The translations under genes were made by a program, and so were the position numbers. The notes under the pieces are model-generated. The model was not told the origin of the DNA. It ran no database searches and saw only the letters and a program-made list of their open reading frames with translations. A stretch of DNA of 64,000 bases from Pelobates cultripes (taxonomy: Eukaryota > Chordata > Amphibia > Anura > Pelobatidae): the NCBI GenBank assembly GCA_933207985.1, contig OW240913.1, forward strand, positions 102,763,097 to 102,827,096, in the 5' to 3' direction. Positions 46,122-57,606 of the stretch are shown here, piece by piece; the stretch's first letter is position 1; the number at the start of each line of letters is the position of its first letter.

Positions 46122-47340
46122 AAATACACCGTCATAAGTTTCAACACTCCACAGAAATAAACCACTGCATTCAAATGGCAACAGTACACAGACACTGATC
46201 AGAAATACAAGCAAGAATAGGCACTACCTTTTGGCCACAATTGTGCCAGAGGAAGGCCCAAACAAATTTCTTGCACCATTAGTTCTGCCATTGGGAAAAG
46301 TTTACTTTTATTATCAAATGGGGATATTTGACAACAAGTAATTGACATACAAAACAAAACTGACAAAGACAAGAGGTGAAGAAAGCCTTTCTCAAATAAG
46401 ATTTCAATCTAGGAGATAAGATTTGTAGTCAATTAGTTCTCATGAAATGAGTATCTGAAATGAATTTGGGTTTGGCTAATGTACCTGAGTGCAAAAAAAA
46501 ACAAAACGCAAAAAATACATGCGTAAAATGGAATGTGAGCCTCAGGCTTGGTTTAAAGCATTAAAAGAAAGCTCACCATGGAGTTTCTTATTCATAGATA
46601 AATGCGGTTTTGTTTATTCACTAAATCTTGAGTTGTAGTATAAGGAAAATCAAACTTTCAAAAATTTAGTCCAAAAATTATTTGTTAAAAATAAGCAAAT
46701 AAATAGAATTGCATCTTACCTATATTAACTGGTTGGCTATTTTAGTCTAGATTTTGCAATTCACTTTTCTGTTCATTGTTGTTTGGTGTTTAGTAAATAA
46801 ATACCTATTAAGCCAGCATTATGTTTACCGCCGTAGAACACCCATAGGTCCAGAGGTTAGTCAAAACATTTTATCACAACACACCTTACATGTCATCAGT
46901 CGTTTAGGGACCCTTGTGCATAGAAATATATTCTTTGTACACCAAAATATTCTTTTTTTTTTGTATAGAAAAAATATAGAAAATAAACCATTTTACAATC
47001 TACTGTCTAGAGCAGCGATGGCTAAGCGCCAGATATTTACCAACTCCACATCCCATAATGTCCAGTCAACCCATCATATGAAACATCAGTAACATCTTGG
47101 GGAGGTGGGTGGGGACAAGATTAGCCATCACTGCCCTAAAAGAAGCATATTCCAAACCATGCCAATAAAGGCATGCCCAGGTAACTGGCATGTTTAAATA
47201 CAGCTCACTCATTATAGAACACTGTGATTTATCTGCAGATACAGACTAAGGATACATTAACTGATAGAACGATGAAAGGAAAGGGCAGTCTCTGCTACAT
47301 CCCTCTGTGGAAACACGCCCCTGGTGTCTAGATCCGCCCA
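46122..47340. other. Upstream intergenic DNA of TNIK
   Basis: Mostly unique AT-rich sequence. It holds a hAT-like terminus near 46290 (ATTAGTTCTGCCATTG) and the 121-bp hAT MITE at 47013-47133. No other gene seen. Confidence 0.5.
47013..47133. mobile_element. Short hAT MITE (CAGYGATGGCTAA ends), ~500 bp upstream of the TNIK start codon
   Basis: 121 bp with tips CAGCGATGGCTAA and TTAGCCATCACTG, inverted repeats with one mismatch. Flanking octamers GTCTAGAG and CCCTAAAA match only in part, so the target duplication has decayed. Confidence 0.8.
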
Positions 47341-47629
47341 GGAAGCTGTGACAGGCTTTTCTCAGCAGTTATCCATCCGAGCCCTGTGTATGTGTCATTA
47401 TCAGAGCCCATGCCTCTGCTGTCCTCCGGGCTGAGACACACCATGCCAGCTATACATCCAGCCCTACCGCCTCTGTGAGAGCCTAACCTGCACTGCCTGC
47501 TGCACCCCTACCGGCCCCAGCCGGGGACAGCAGCCCCTTGGATTCACACACTGGAATAAACACTCAAAACACAGCAAGGTGGTAATAAAGAGGGTGCAAT
47601 TATCTGCAAGATACCAGAGACAAGTCAAT
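47340..47629 (+). promoter_or_regulatory. TNIK: Probable TNIK 5' UTR and core promoter region
   Basis: The 290 bp before the TNIK start codon are richer in G/C than the flanks and unique. No convincing TATA box sits at a fixed distance, and the transcription start cannot be placed from sequence alone. The start codon context is CAATATGG, with G at +4 but a weak -3 position. Confidence 0.45.
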
Positions 47630-47686
47630 ATGGCGAGCGATTCTCCGGCTCGCAGCCTGGATGAGATAGACCTCTCTGCTCTGAGG
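47630..47686 (+). CDS. TNIK: First coding exon of TNIK (TRAF2- and NCK-interacting kinase)
   Basis: The 19 codons read MASDSPARSLDEIDLSALR and are followed at once by GTAAGG. This matches the N-terminus of vertebrate TNIK as I know it. The paralogues MAP4K4 (MANDSPAKSLVDIDLSSLR) and MINK1 (MGDPAPARSLDDIDLSALR) differ at several positions. TNIK is a germinal-centre-kinase (STE20) family Ser/Thr kinase that acts in Wnt/TCF4 transcription and in cytoskeletal and synaptic signalling. This exon ends just before the kinase domain, which in the family begins with DPAGIFELVE in the next exon. Exon 2 was not seen in the window, so intron 1 exceeds 16 kb. The frame stays open past the donor into a minisatellite, which is not coding. 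Confidence 0.88.
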
Positions 47687-47692
47687 GTAAGG
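47687..47692 (+). other. TNIK: 5' splice site of TNIK intron 1
   Basis: GTAAGG directly after the codon AGG (AGG|GTAAGG), a good match to the vertebrate donor consensus, at the exon end expected from TNIK-family gene structure. Confidence 0.8.
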
Positions 47693-47735
47693 TGCTGGTG
47701 GGAGAAACTGGCTGGGGTGATGGGGAGGTCTAGCT

Positions 47736-47878
47736 GGGGATGGATGGGCAGATATAACTGGGGATGGATGGGCAGATATAACTGGGGATGGATGGGCAGA
47801 TATAACTGGGGATGGATGGGCAGATATAACTGGGGATGGATGGGCAGATCTGGCTGGGGATGATGGGTAGATCTGGCT
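47736..47878 (+). repeat. 24-bp minisatellite, GGGGATGGATGGGCAGATATAACT-like, ~6 units
   Basis: Four units are identical over most of their length, followed by two diverged ones (GATCTGGCT variants). It lies 50 bp after the TNIK splice donor. Confidence 0.92.
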
Positions 47879-48073
47879 TATTAAATATGTTATATAAATC
47901 AATTCTGGTTTGTGCTTAGTGTAAAATAAATTCATAAAATGTGTGTGTGCATTTTCATGTTTCCAACACCTGCCATTTGAAAGGGCCGACCATTTCCCAT
48001 TGTGCTTTTAAATGGAATCTTACATGGGATTTTGGATTATACACATGACATACACGATTTGCTAGAATGTAGC

Positions 48074-48110
<37 letters not shown>
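48074..48110 (+). repeat. (TA)n(TG)n microsatellite
   Basis: About 27 bp of TA dinucleotides followed by about 10 bp of TG. Confidence 0.95.
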
Positions 48111-51100
48111 CTGGCAATGTGCACGTTGATAAATTGGAGTACAGGTATGAAGACGCTGCCGGTGTGGTTGATGTAAAATAGAATTTAAATGCCTGCCTGC
48201 CACTGCCCTTCCTTTATTGCTCCTCTCCCCCTAGGTGAGGCTTGCATGTAATCAGTGTCTGCAGCCAGATCCCTTTGTATAAGTGGAGTTCACACATATA
48301 ATAAGTGCAGCCCTCATCCTTAGGATTGCAGATTTTGTTCCTGCATCAAAAAATAACAGGGCTCACAATAACAAAGAGCCCATTGTCAAGGCTATTTTCC
48401 TATTATTGGTATTTAATGGCATAGATGCCTGATTGTAGCATGGTGATGTACTCTCCCAATGGAGAGAATGCACAGTGCATTCCATTACCAATCCCTGCCT
48501 GCCTTCCAGAATCCTAGAGACAATGAGAATGAATGCACAGTAACCAGGCATTTCTGCAATGCTTGGGGTCAGAGGTGTACTGTGATAACGCCTGCTAACA
48601 GGAGATTTTTTTGTGCGATATTTGAGTGCTTGTTCCTGCTCTGTAAGCACAGAGATGCTGAATCCTGCCCTTCATCACTGCTCTCTTCTCTATGGAGCTC
48701 TATTCATTTTCATTATTTCTCATACACCATGCTATCCATTGTTAGCAATGATGCCGTGTTCATTTTTTACAAGATCTACATACACAAGTAATTCTCTGTG
48801 GTTTGCTGTACATATGGAACTAGAAGTGTTCCATTAATTGCAGAGGTTGTTAACCCCATGTCTCCCTGAAATGACCCAGGTTAACAAGACACCCATGTCA
48901 TGTTCACATGGTCTGTATGAGGAAAAGGCTTCTTTGTATGTCTTTTTCAGTGTGACAGACTGTTGTTCAGACATTGACATGGGCAGGAAAATTGCTCAAG
49001 AGAGCGACTGATCCCATTTTTATCGCAGAGGTTTGTACACGGATTCATTTATTTAATAGTTTTATATCCAGAGACACAGTCCCAATATGCTATTAGCTGA
49101 TATAAAGCTCTCATACACCCCCTGTATGTTCCAGGCTTGGAAACCGTATGGAGGAAGACAATTTGCTTGTCATTGGATGCTAACAACAATGAACCATGGC
49201 ACAGCCTCTTTCTGATGATATTGTGCTTTCAGAAGCAATTAAGCAGAAGCAGTGAATTTGCTTTTCCATCTGATATTAACAATATATGGGCCAGAGGGGG
49301 GTAGAGCGGATTGCATTTTGATTTGCTGCACTCAAATGGCTAAGATCATCAGTCAATGGAAATTGCACAGGTTAATGGTATTTGCTTTAACCCTTGAACT
49401 CCACATCCACGGCCAACGCATGACTTGGTCATGGAAGAGTTAAACAGTTTATGATCCGTGTAGAGTAGAAGGTCAGAAGTAGGAATGATGCACAGAAAGC
49501 TTCCAGTCATTTCACAGTGCCTGAATCACAAATCAATAGTATTTCTGCTTTCGCTACCTGAGCTGATGGTATATAGCCCTGCTCAGAGGTTTTCTGAATT
49601 ATCATTCATTCGCTTCCTCTTTTCCCAGTTGGCTTGATTTTTAAATGAAGGGTCAAGTATACTGCAGAAAAATCTTTTGGAGATGATCTTGTCCACAAGG
49701 ATGATGAAATCAGCATGTCATCTTCGTTTAGCAGTGGGCCTGTTTTTAGATCTGATCTATGTTCAGGCCATAGTACCGTCATAAATAATGTGAATGGGCA
49801 TTGAGCGAAAACAGAGCATAGGGCTTTTAGATGGACCATTCAATTAATTAGTGATGTCACCCATTTACCATATTGCTTGATATATAGTTTGTAGCCGCTT
49901 TAAATGTGGCTTTGTAAATGCAGAATGTGGTTCTTTGCATTGAACAGGAGGTTAGCAGGTAATGCTAGCAGTTATTTTATCCTGCACACATTGTTCTACT
50001 TAGCGGTGCATATCAGTTCATAAATGCTTGTTTTAAATTGTATGTTTTTCCTCATCAATTAGTATTTAAAGGGACATTAAAACTACTGTAACTAGTCTAG
50101 CTTATTGTTTAGGTAATGGCGCAAAAGCTCTGTAGGTGGAGTCCCTATGGTATTAGTCAAGCCACTTTCAAGCAGATTTTCAGAAACTGGAGGATTTATT
50201 GTCACCCAAAGCCCACCCCTCAGCTGTCACGTTCCTTGTTATATATGTCCAAACTATTTGTATGGTTAATTCCTAATTGTGACTGCTGGCTTTATTTACT
50301 GAGTCACAAAATGAAATCTGAATTGACAAATATTAGGCCAAAATAGGCAAGTTGGAAGTATGGGTTTATTCAGAGATTTTTTTTCAAACACAACTATTTC
50401 ACAACTCAGTTTTATATTCATTTAAATCTCTACATGTATTATAAAAGTAAACTGAACCTCTCATCCTATTAATTAGGTGTAAATAGTAAGCTGTTTGTTT
50501 ATATGTTGTATGAGTAAAAAATATATATTGGATTTTAATCTGTTTGCCGATTACGCAAAGGCATGTAAAGGTAACTAAATTGCTAATTTCTTATGTAGTT
50601 GGCAATTATTTATGGCAACAAAGAAATTCCCCAGGCTTGAGTGCGTGGATTGCTGGTCCTGCTCCAGAGCACTGGGTGGCTGCTGGGATTGATTGCGGCT
50701 CCTACCATCATTTAGGGAACGATTTATGGAGCCAATTTCAAAGATTAAAATGAGTTGCCAATTGAGAGACGAATCTATATGCATGCGCACAAATAGTATG
50801 TTACAAGCAATATCTTTATATTCACAAATTTTTGCAATGTTGCATATTTTATGTGAATGTATAATGGGCATGTGTAATAATGTGACTTTTTAAAAAAATA
50901 TATATTTTGGCATTTTATCAATTGCTTACAATAATTTTTAATCTGCAACATAAAATACAGCAATATAAAATGAGCAGGTAATCGAGAACAGGTACCATGT
51001 GCATGCTGGGAATCATGTTTTAAGACTAGGAGACGTAATGTTCTGGAGAAAGGGCACTGCCAATTTCTCAAAACTCAACATATAGTTACCTTTTATATGT

Positions 51101-54029
51101 TCTCTGGATAAATGCAACTGTCTTTCCCAGCTGAATGGTCTAATTAAAATGTATTTTCTTGTTTTGTGGTTCTTTAAATGGACACCATAACCACATGTCT
51201 GGCTCCCTCTTCACACATATGTCTGAAGTGAAAGTTACATCTGCAGTAGTATTTATCAATGCTGTCCATCTTTCAACTGATTTTTGCGAGAATCAGCAAG
51301 TGAATTGGATCCAAATTTGGACAAATTTGAGATTGCTCAAGCAGAAAAAGATATTCCACTTTAGTAAAATCTTGAAAGAGTAGTCTAGCTATGATGGCGC
51401 CCAAGGGGCACAAGTGAAAAAATGATTTCACTGTTTACAGTGGGACAGTGCCAAGGGACTCCTGGCACCATAAACGCTACAATGTTAAAATCCTTAGTGT
51501 GCCACGGTAAGAATGGAAAAGTCTGTATATGAAGAAACTCGGTTCCAGTTTCTGAAGAAATGTTTATGGGATATCAATGGAAAGATACGTATTGCTGGTA
51601 TAGAAATTTACATTCATAGGAAACTATACGCTAAACAGAGAATTGTGACAACTGAATTGTAAATAGGAGATAACTGAATGAAAGGGATTTTTCCCGTTTA
51701 ACAATTTTGTTTCATATTTTGCAACCCTGTTGTTATTAACACGATGTTTTACAATTTTAGCATAGCATTTAAGAACAATGTATTTCTGTCCAGTTTTTCA
51801 CACAGTGCACTTATCCATGGCATTTAAAAAAAAAAAACAAATTTAAAAATTAGTAATCACTCTGTCTCCAGTGAGCACATTATTGCTATGGCAGCTGTAG
51901 GTTAAATACGCAGACCTCTGGGTTTTTTGGGTGCACTGATGCACTAAAAGTAGAAAGTAATGAGGTCTGGTGTGTTGCACCAAGTGGTACAGAGTGAGGT
52001 CAGGTGAAGCCAGGAATTGTCTTGACCTATTGGTCATGGGAGGTGTTTGTGAATAAGGTTTGGTTTCAGGCTTTTCGAAGAAATAGTGAGGCACTGACTG
52101 AATTTAATGAGGGAGATTGTTCCTTTTTAGCACAGCTCTAGGTATGGAACCTGAATACGAGTATAGGAAGAAAAGTTAGGCAGTTGCAAGCGAATTTGTT
52201 ATCCCCAGTGTGATGGATGTGTCGTTGCTGTGTTTGTTGTGTCCATACTCCTCACAAATTACAATATTTGTTTTAAAATAATGCCCCCGTCTTGTGGTAA
52301 TTACCTTTTTGGGTAGGAAGGGGGACTCTCATCCTGGTGGTCTGATAGGGCAGTGATCATGGAATTGTAATGTTGCTCCTTGGTGGTCAGGTGGGTGGAA
52401 CACTTGGAACTTGTTATAAACAACAGTAAGGGTTTAAAAGTAGTTTTAATAGACTGAGAGTAGTAAATATTTTACAATAAAATGTATGCCATGAGCAGGC
52501 TACGACATGCTGATTAGGATACAGGCAGGTTAATTTGTTAAAATGGGTTAATCAAGTATAGCGTATTGTAGCTATATACAAGTTACAAAGACCATCATTT
52601 CCTACGTTGGTGGCTCATGTTGCATCCTTGCCCTCTAACAGTGTGATACCTGTGAACACCAAGGATACCATTATTCTGAGTGGAACAAACTAGTAGATGC
52701 TTCCAGTTGCAGGCTAATGGCACATTATTGATTAGTTAGTTCAGTGATTCCCAATATTTTTGAGATGAAGATACACTATAGTGACAGAAACATGTCAAAG
52801 TACACTTAGCTTTCAGGATTCTTATTTGATCGTATAGACTCGGGGAACAACAGCCTGCAAATTAGTTTAGTGAAGTCTCCAGCACTTCTTGCTGTAAAGA
52901 TCCTATTACTCCCTAGTAAAACAGGACACCATGGGTCCCATGTCAAAGGTGGGAACTGTGGGTCCTATTACAAGAGGGGCACTATGGGTCCCTACATAAT
53001 ATATATCTCTTTCAGGCCAAGCTCTGTTTTCTAACCTTTTTCTCTGGGTGGGAAACCTTGGTCTCCATCATTTTGGTGGCCACAGCAGAACTTATGGACC
53101 TCTACCTGGTGCCTTCACGCAACAATTAAAAACATGTAGACTGTGGAAAGGCATATGTTCCCTGCCTTAGCCAATAAACTGTTTTGGTCTGATGATAGCT
53201 ATGTTACAGCCTCTTAATCAGAAAGTATTTATTGTTCACAACTCACACATTAAGCATCCACAGATGCCACCCGAGAGATCTCTAAAAGCACGGGTCACAT
53301 AGCAGAAGCTGATGAGTGCTTGTGAAATATCGGTTGCAAAGTGCCGATAAGATGATATTAAGATGCTTCACAGAGTAGATCATGAAATCTATATTTTTCT
53401 AAAGACTGGTCCAAATTTAACAGTTTCCTGTTTGCTCTCTTTAACATTCTGAAGCATTCATTTACTGTGGAAAAAGTTGTGGTGAGTTGTCAAATGAGTT
53501 GCAAAATTTTAGACCAAAAATAGTAATGTTGGAAGAAAAAGAAGCCTAGCTCTCTTTATTGAATGTATTTACTAAAGCTTGTATTTTGGAAAACTGAAAA
53601 GAGAATTAAACATTTTTGAGCCCAAATTCCTGAATCGTAAAAACTTTGCTTTTTTCCAGCTTAGTAATTTTGCCTAAAATATGCAGTTTGTATGTCAGTT
53701 CTCTGTGATACTGTTTAGTGAATTACCTATTGGACACATATTAAAACCTGACATATTTCACATAAGTGTTTAATTGTTATTGTGTAGCTAGACATGAAAA
53801 CACTACTTGCAGTTATTATTGATGAACCTTTAACATGCATCGGTCAATCTAGACAGAGATGCTGTCCCTCCATTTATGAAATAAAGGAGATATCAAAGCT
53901 TTTACTTTTTTCTATCTGTGAAAAAATATTTAGGGCAACTCCTCTACTTTCACATTAGCGTTAAAGAAGTTGCTGCTAATGTAGTCATTTTGAATCTGGT
54001 AGATAATGTCTTGAGCAAATACACAAACC

Positions 54030-54159
54030 ATGGGAAGCCCAGAGAGGCCATGTATTTTTAATAGTTTTTTTTACTTGTTATCTTGAGAAAACAACTTGTT
54101 TTCTCGACCTACCTAGTCAGAAAAATATAAAAAAGTACACGGCCTCTCTTGGCTTCCAT
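54030..54159. repeat. 130-bp full-length hairpin (foldback MITE)
   Basis: The two halves are inverted complements throughout. The outer arms are TGGGAAGCCCAGAGAGGCC and GGCCTCTCTTGGCTTCCA, then T-rich/A-rich arms, and the centre is GAGAAAACAACTTGTTTTCTC. It is unique in this window. Confidence 0.8.
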
Positions 54160-56945
54160 AATATTCCACCCTAAAAAAGCCTATTTAAAATAGTCCATTT
54201 ATGATGATCAGTTAATTTTGAGATTAACAAATGAGGGCATGAATATGTTCAATCTCTAAACTGAAGTAACTGATGCACTGGTCTGTACTTTATTGTACAC
54301 CTAAGATATATAGAAAGGTCAACACAAACTTATCAATTTTGTTTTAATTGTTACTGTGCAGTTTAAACATTAAATCCCTAAGAGTTGAAGGTGAAGTTGT
54401 ACCTGTACCACATACTTCCTTGATTACGAGTACATGTGCAATATTACACCCAATGCACTCTGGGATATCTTAACCATTTTCTGGCTAAAGTGGCTGTCAG
54501 AGCGTGTAATTCGGAGTCCGAATGAAATCTGTCTGTTGCTACAAATCAGATTTGGTTAATTATGGCAGATATTTGTATGTAGATCCAAACTGCTTTTAAA
54601 AACTACTGAAATTATTTATTTTTAAACCATCTAAATGTTAAATTTGAATTGTATGTGTGGATTTATATTCAAGGCTTGGTAAAATATCTTTCAATTTTTC
54701 TGTAGAGCACACATTGCAAAAATCCCCTATTTACATATACACAGTTTCATTGGCAGACCCTGTAGCAGGGACAAAACAATGTGATTAAAATAAACAGAAA
54801 ATATTATCTCTTCCTAGATTAAGCAGTCTGTTTAAAAGTTTAACATGGCTTTTAAATGGAAATTGCCATTAAAACCAAACAGATATAAAAATTCACCCTT
54901 TGTCATGCTATAGGTATACCAGCCTTTCTAGAAGGCATCTTGTGTGCAGATTTTCTATCCTGTAGGATTAATGTGAACTAAAATGGTCCTGGATTTAATT
55001 GGTCTAATAAGAAACTGAATGTCCCAGAAAGAATATGAAATAAGAACAGCAGCTCTGATTCCGTGGTGTAATCATCCACATGGGAAATATCCCAGCATGA
55101 TCCAATGATTACCAGCTCATTTTTATTACGTTTGCATAATTACCTTGAAAAGTGCTACAAATGGAACATCTGTTAATTGTAGGCCCGTCTGCGATTGAAA
55201 CGTAGAATCTTCTATACCCAAATTCTGTGTGTTGGGTAAAAATACATCAATCTTGAGGATTGCCACATGAACACTATTGCTGAGGTTTTATTGCTATAAT
55301 ATATTCGGAGTCATTTTCACCCTCATGTCATGGATTGATTACCTTAGGAGCCACGAAAATAAATACCCAAACATTGCAATAGACCACCTTGCCTGAAATC
55401 ATTTTCTTTGTTACTGTGACCGTTTATGCATTGAAACTCCCGGGGTCATCCATATGTTTGTTGACCAAGACTATTCCATTACTGGCCACCATGATTTGAC
55501 CCAGTCCTTGTTCTCTTTCAGATAGTGAGCACTGGGCTTCTTCATGAACTTTCCATTGTTTAAAATGTTCAAATATTTGATCTAAAATTTGTTGTTATAT
55601 ATACCAAAGTTAATTAACACAATAGGAAAATATTTTCTGGAAAATATTAGCTTAAACTGTGAAGCATAAACATAGACTGAATAAATTATATTTAGCGTGT
55701 GAAGCAGTAGGTAATAGTTTAAATCTTTAAAAATGAAACTCTTAGATACTTTTAGTCTTAGGCAAGTATGAGTACAGAACAAGAAGAGGCAGGTAGCTCT
55801 GAGGTTGGCATGTCCACCATGAATCCGTGCTTCCCATGTTCAGATCACTGCCTAAGCTTTTATATGACTGAGGACATTTCATGGAATTACCTGGTGCAGA
55901 TGCAAGTGCATTTCTACATGCGTTTGGACACCAGCGCAGAGGAGAAACCTGGTTTGGTTAGACTAGTGTCAATATTGTGACTCTATCAGATTCAAGACTG
56001 ATGGCAAATACAAAATATTGTTTTAAAGAGTACAAACTTAGTACTAGGAATTAAACCATGTATACCAGGAGGTTACATTGAAGTTTTTGGAAAGACTTTG
56101 GATATTCTGATTCTTATCTGTTTAAAAAAATAAAGAGAGATAAGTCTATAGAAGTTAAATGTCCAAGAGGTTCAGCTTTCCATTTGCCAACCCATAATTA
56201 TATAGCATTATCTATTCAGCCAAGACCTTCTCCTTCGTCACATGATATAAACCAGTAGTTCTAATCTCCTGGATTCCATAATCAAAAATGGATCCCTATG
56301 CCATTTTAGTGACCCCCTCCCCCTTAAGTTCTTTGAAATGGATATGTGAAAGTGACGAAATGCTGCCCTTGTAGTCTGTTGTTAGCACTGCAGATCAACA
56401 TCCCCCATCAGACACAGTTCTCTCCATGACTGCGAGAATTAGAGTGCCCCAGCTTTACCTTTCTTGTTACCAGATAATCTCTCACTTTATCGAGTATTTG
56501 GACCAAGCAATTATGTTAACTATATTTATTTATATTGGACTTCTGCGGTGGTCGATCAATTGAGTTTGGTATGCATTCGGCCCAATGTCTATTGCTGGTC
56601 ACTCACATTTACAAAATATAGATATTTACTGCTGGTTTGAACAGCACACTTTACCCTAATAACAGTGTGATTCATGTATAAATGCTGCTTATCATGAATA
56701 AAACCATGTTATTGCTTTCACATTTTCATATTGCTCTGTACTCTATATCCTTAGCTCTGAATCTTTATTTGTGCCCTTAGGATTTTTATAGTAATGTTTA
56801 TTTTATATGCATGGTATAGTAAGAGGTAGAAGCAGTTTTTCATACGTATAAACCAAGCACTGCTCTTTTGAGTATTAGACATTATAACTGTAGAATTTTC
56901 GCTAACCAAAAGTTATGTTTTAACTAATACTATTAATGCCTTTTA

Positions 56946-57450
56946 TTTAAAAGGACACTTTGGTCACTAAAACACAATAGCAGTTTTGGTGTATAGATCA
57001 TGCCCATGCAGTCTCACTGCTCAATTCTCTGCCATTTTGGAGTTAAATCCCTTTGTTTATGCAGTCCTAGTCACACCTCCTTGCATGTGACTTGCACAGC
57101 CTTCCTAGACACTTCCTGTAAATAGTCATGTCAATTTTACACTTTGTTTATTGCAAATTCTATTTAATTCAGAATTTCTTACTCCTGCTCTGTTAATAGC
57201 TTGCTAGCCTCCTGTATGTAATGAAAGTTTAATTTACAGAACAGGAGGATTTTTTTTTAAAGTAAGTTGAACATCTGATTGAAAATAGAACCATTTTGTT
57301 TTCATGCAGGCTGTGTCAGTCACAGCCAGGGGAGGTATGGCTAGGGCTACATAAACAAAAAGAAAGAGGTTTAACTCCTAAATGGCAGAGAAATGAGCAG
57401 TGAGACAAAAACTGATTCATTAAGCTAAAGTTGGTTTGGTGACTATAGAC
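56946..57450 (+). mobile_element. TTAA MITE, AAAGGACACTTTGGTCAC family
   Basis: Same family as 23257-23809: GTGTATAGATCATGCCCATG, the GGAGTTAAATCCCTTTGTTT arm, CACTTCCTGTAAA, the GGTTTAACTCCTAAATGGCAG arm and TGGTGACTATAG near the right end. The right tip is decayed. Confidence 0.75.
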
Positions 57451-57606
57451 TGAGAATGGAAAATTAACTGTATCTATATACATAGTTGGACTTTGACATC
57501 TATAAACATTCTTCTTTAAACATATACACATTCACTCTCTATTACATATACACACACACTTTACACAAGTACATATCTGCAGTGTATCTGTTATAGAAGT
57601 TGGATA

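Noticed and set aside
47579..47863. 94-codon frame spanning TNIK exon 1 and the 24-bp repeat
   Set aside because: The frame runs through a consensus splice donor into an intronic minisatellite; only 47630-47686 is taken as coding.
55768..55980. 70-codon frame with ATG start and mixed composition in TNIK intron 1
   Set aside because: No recognisable domain, no clear splice signals, and of a length expected by chance.
56946..57450. Possible gene remnant in the 57-kb region
   Set aside because: It matches the TTAA MITE family seen at 23.3 kb, and its frames are accidental.
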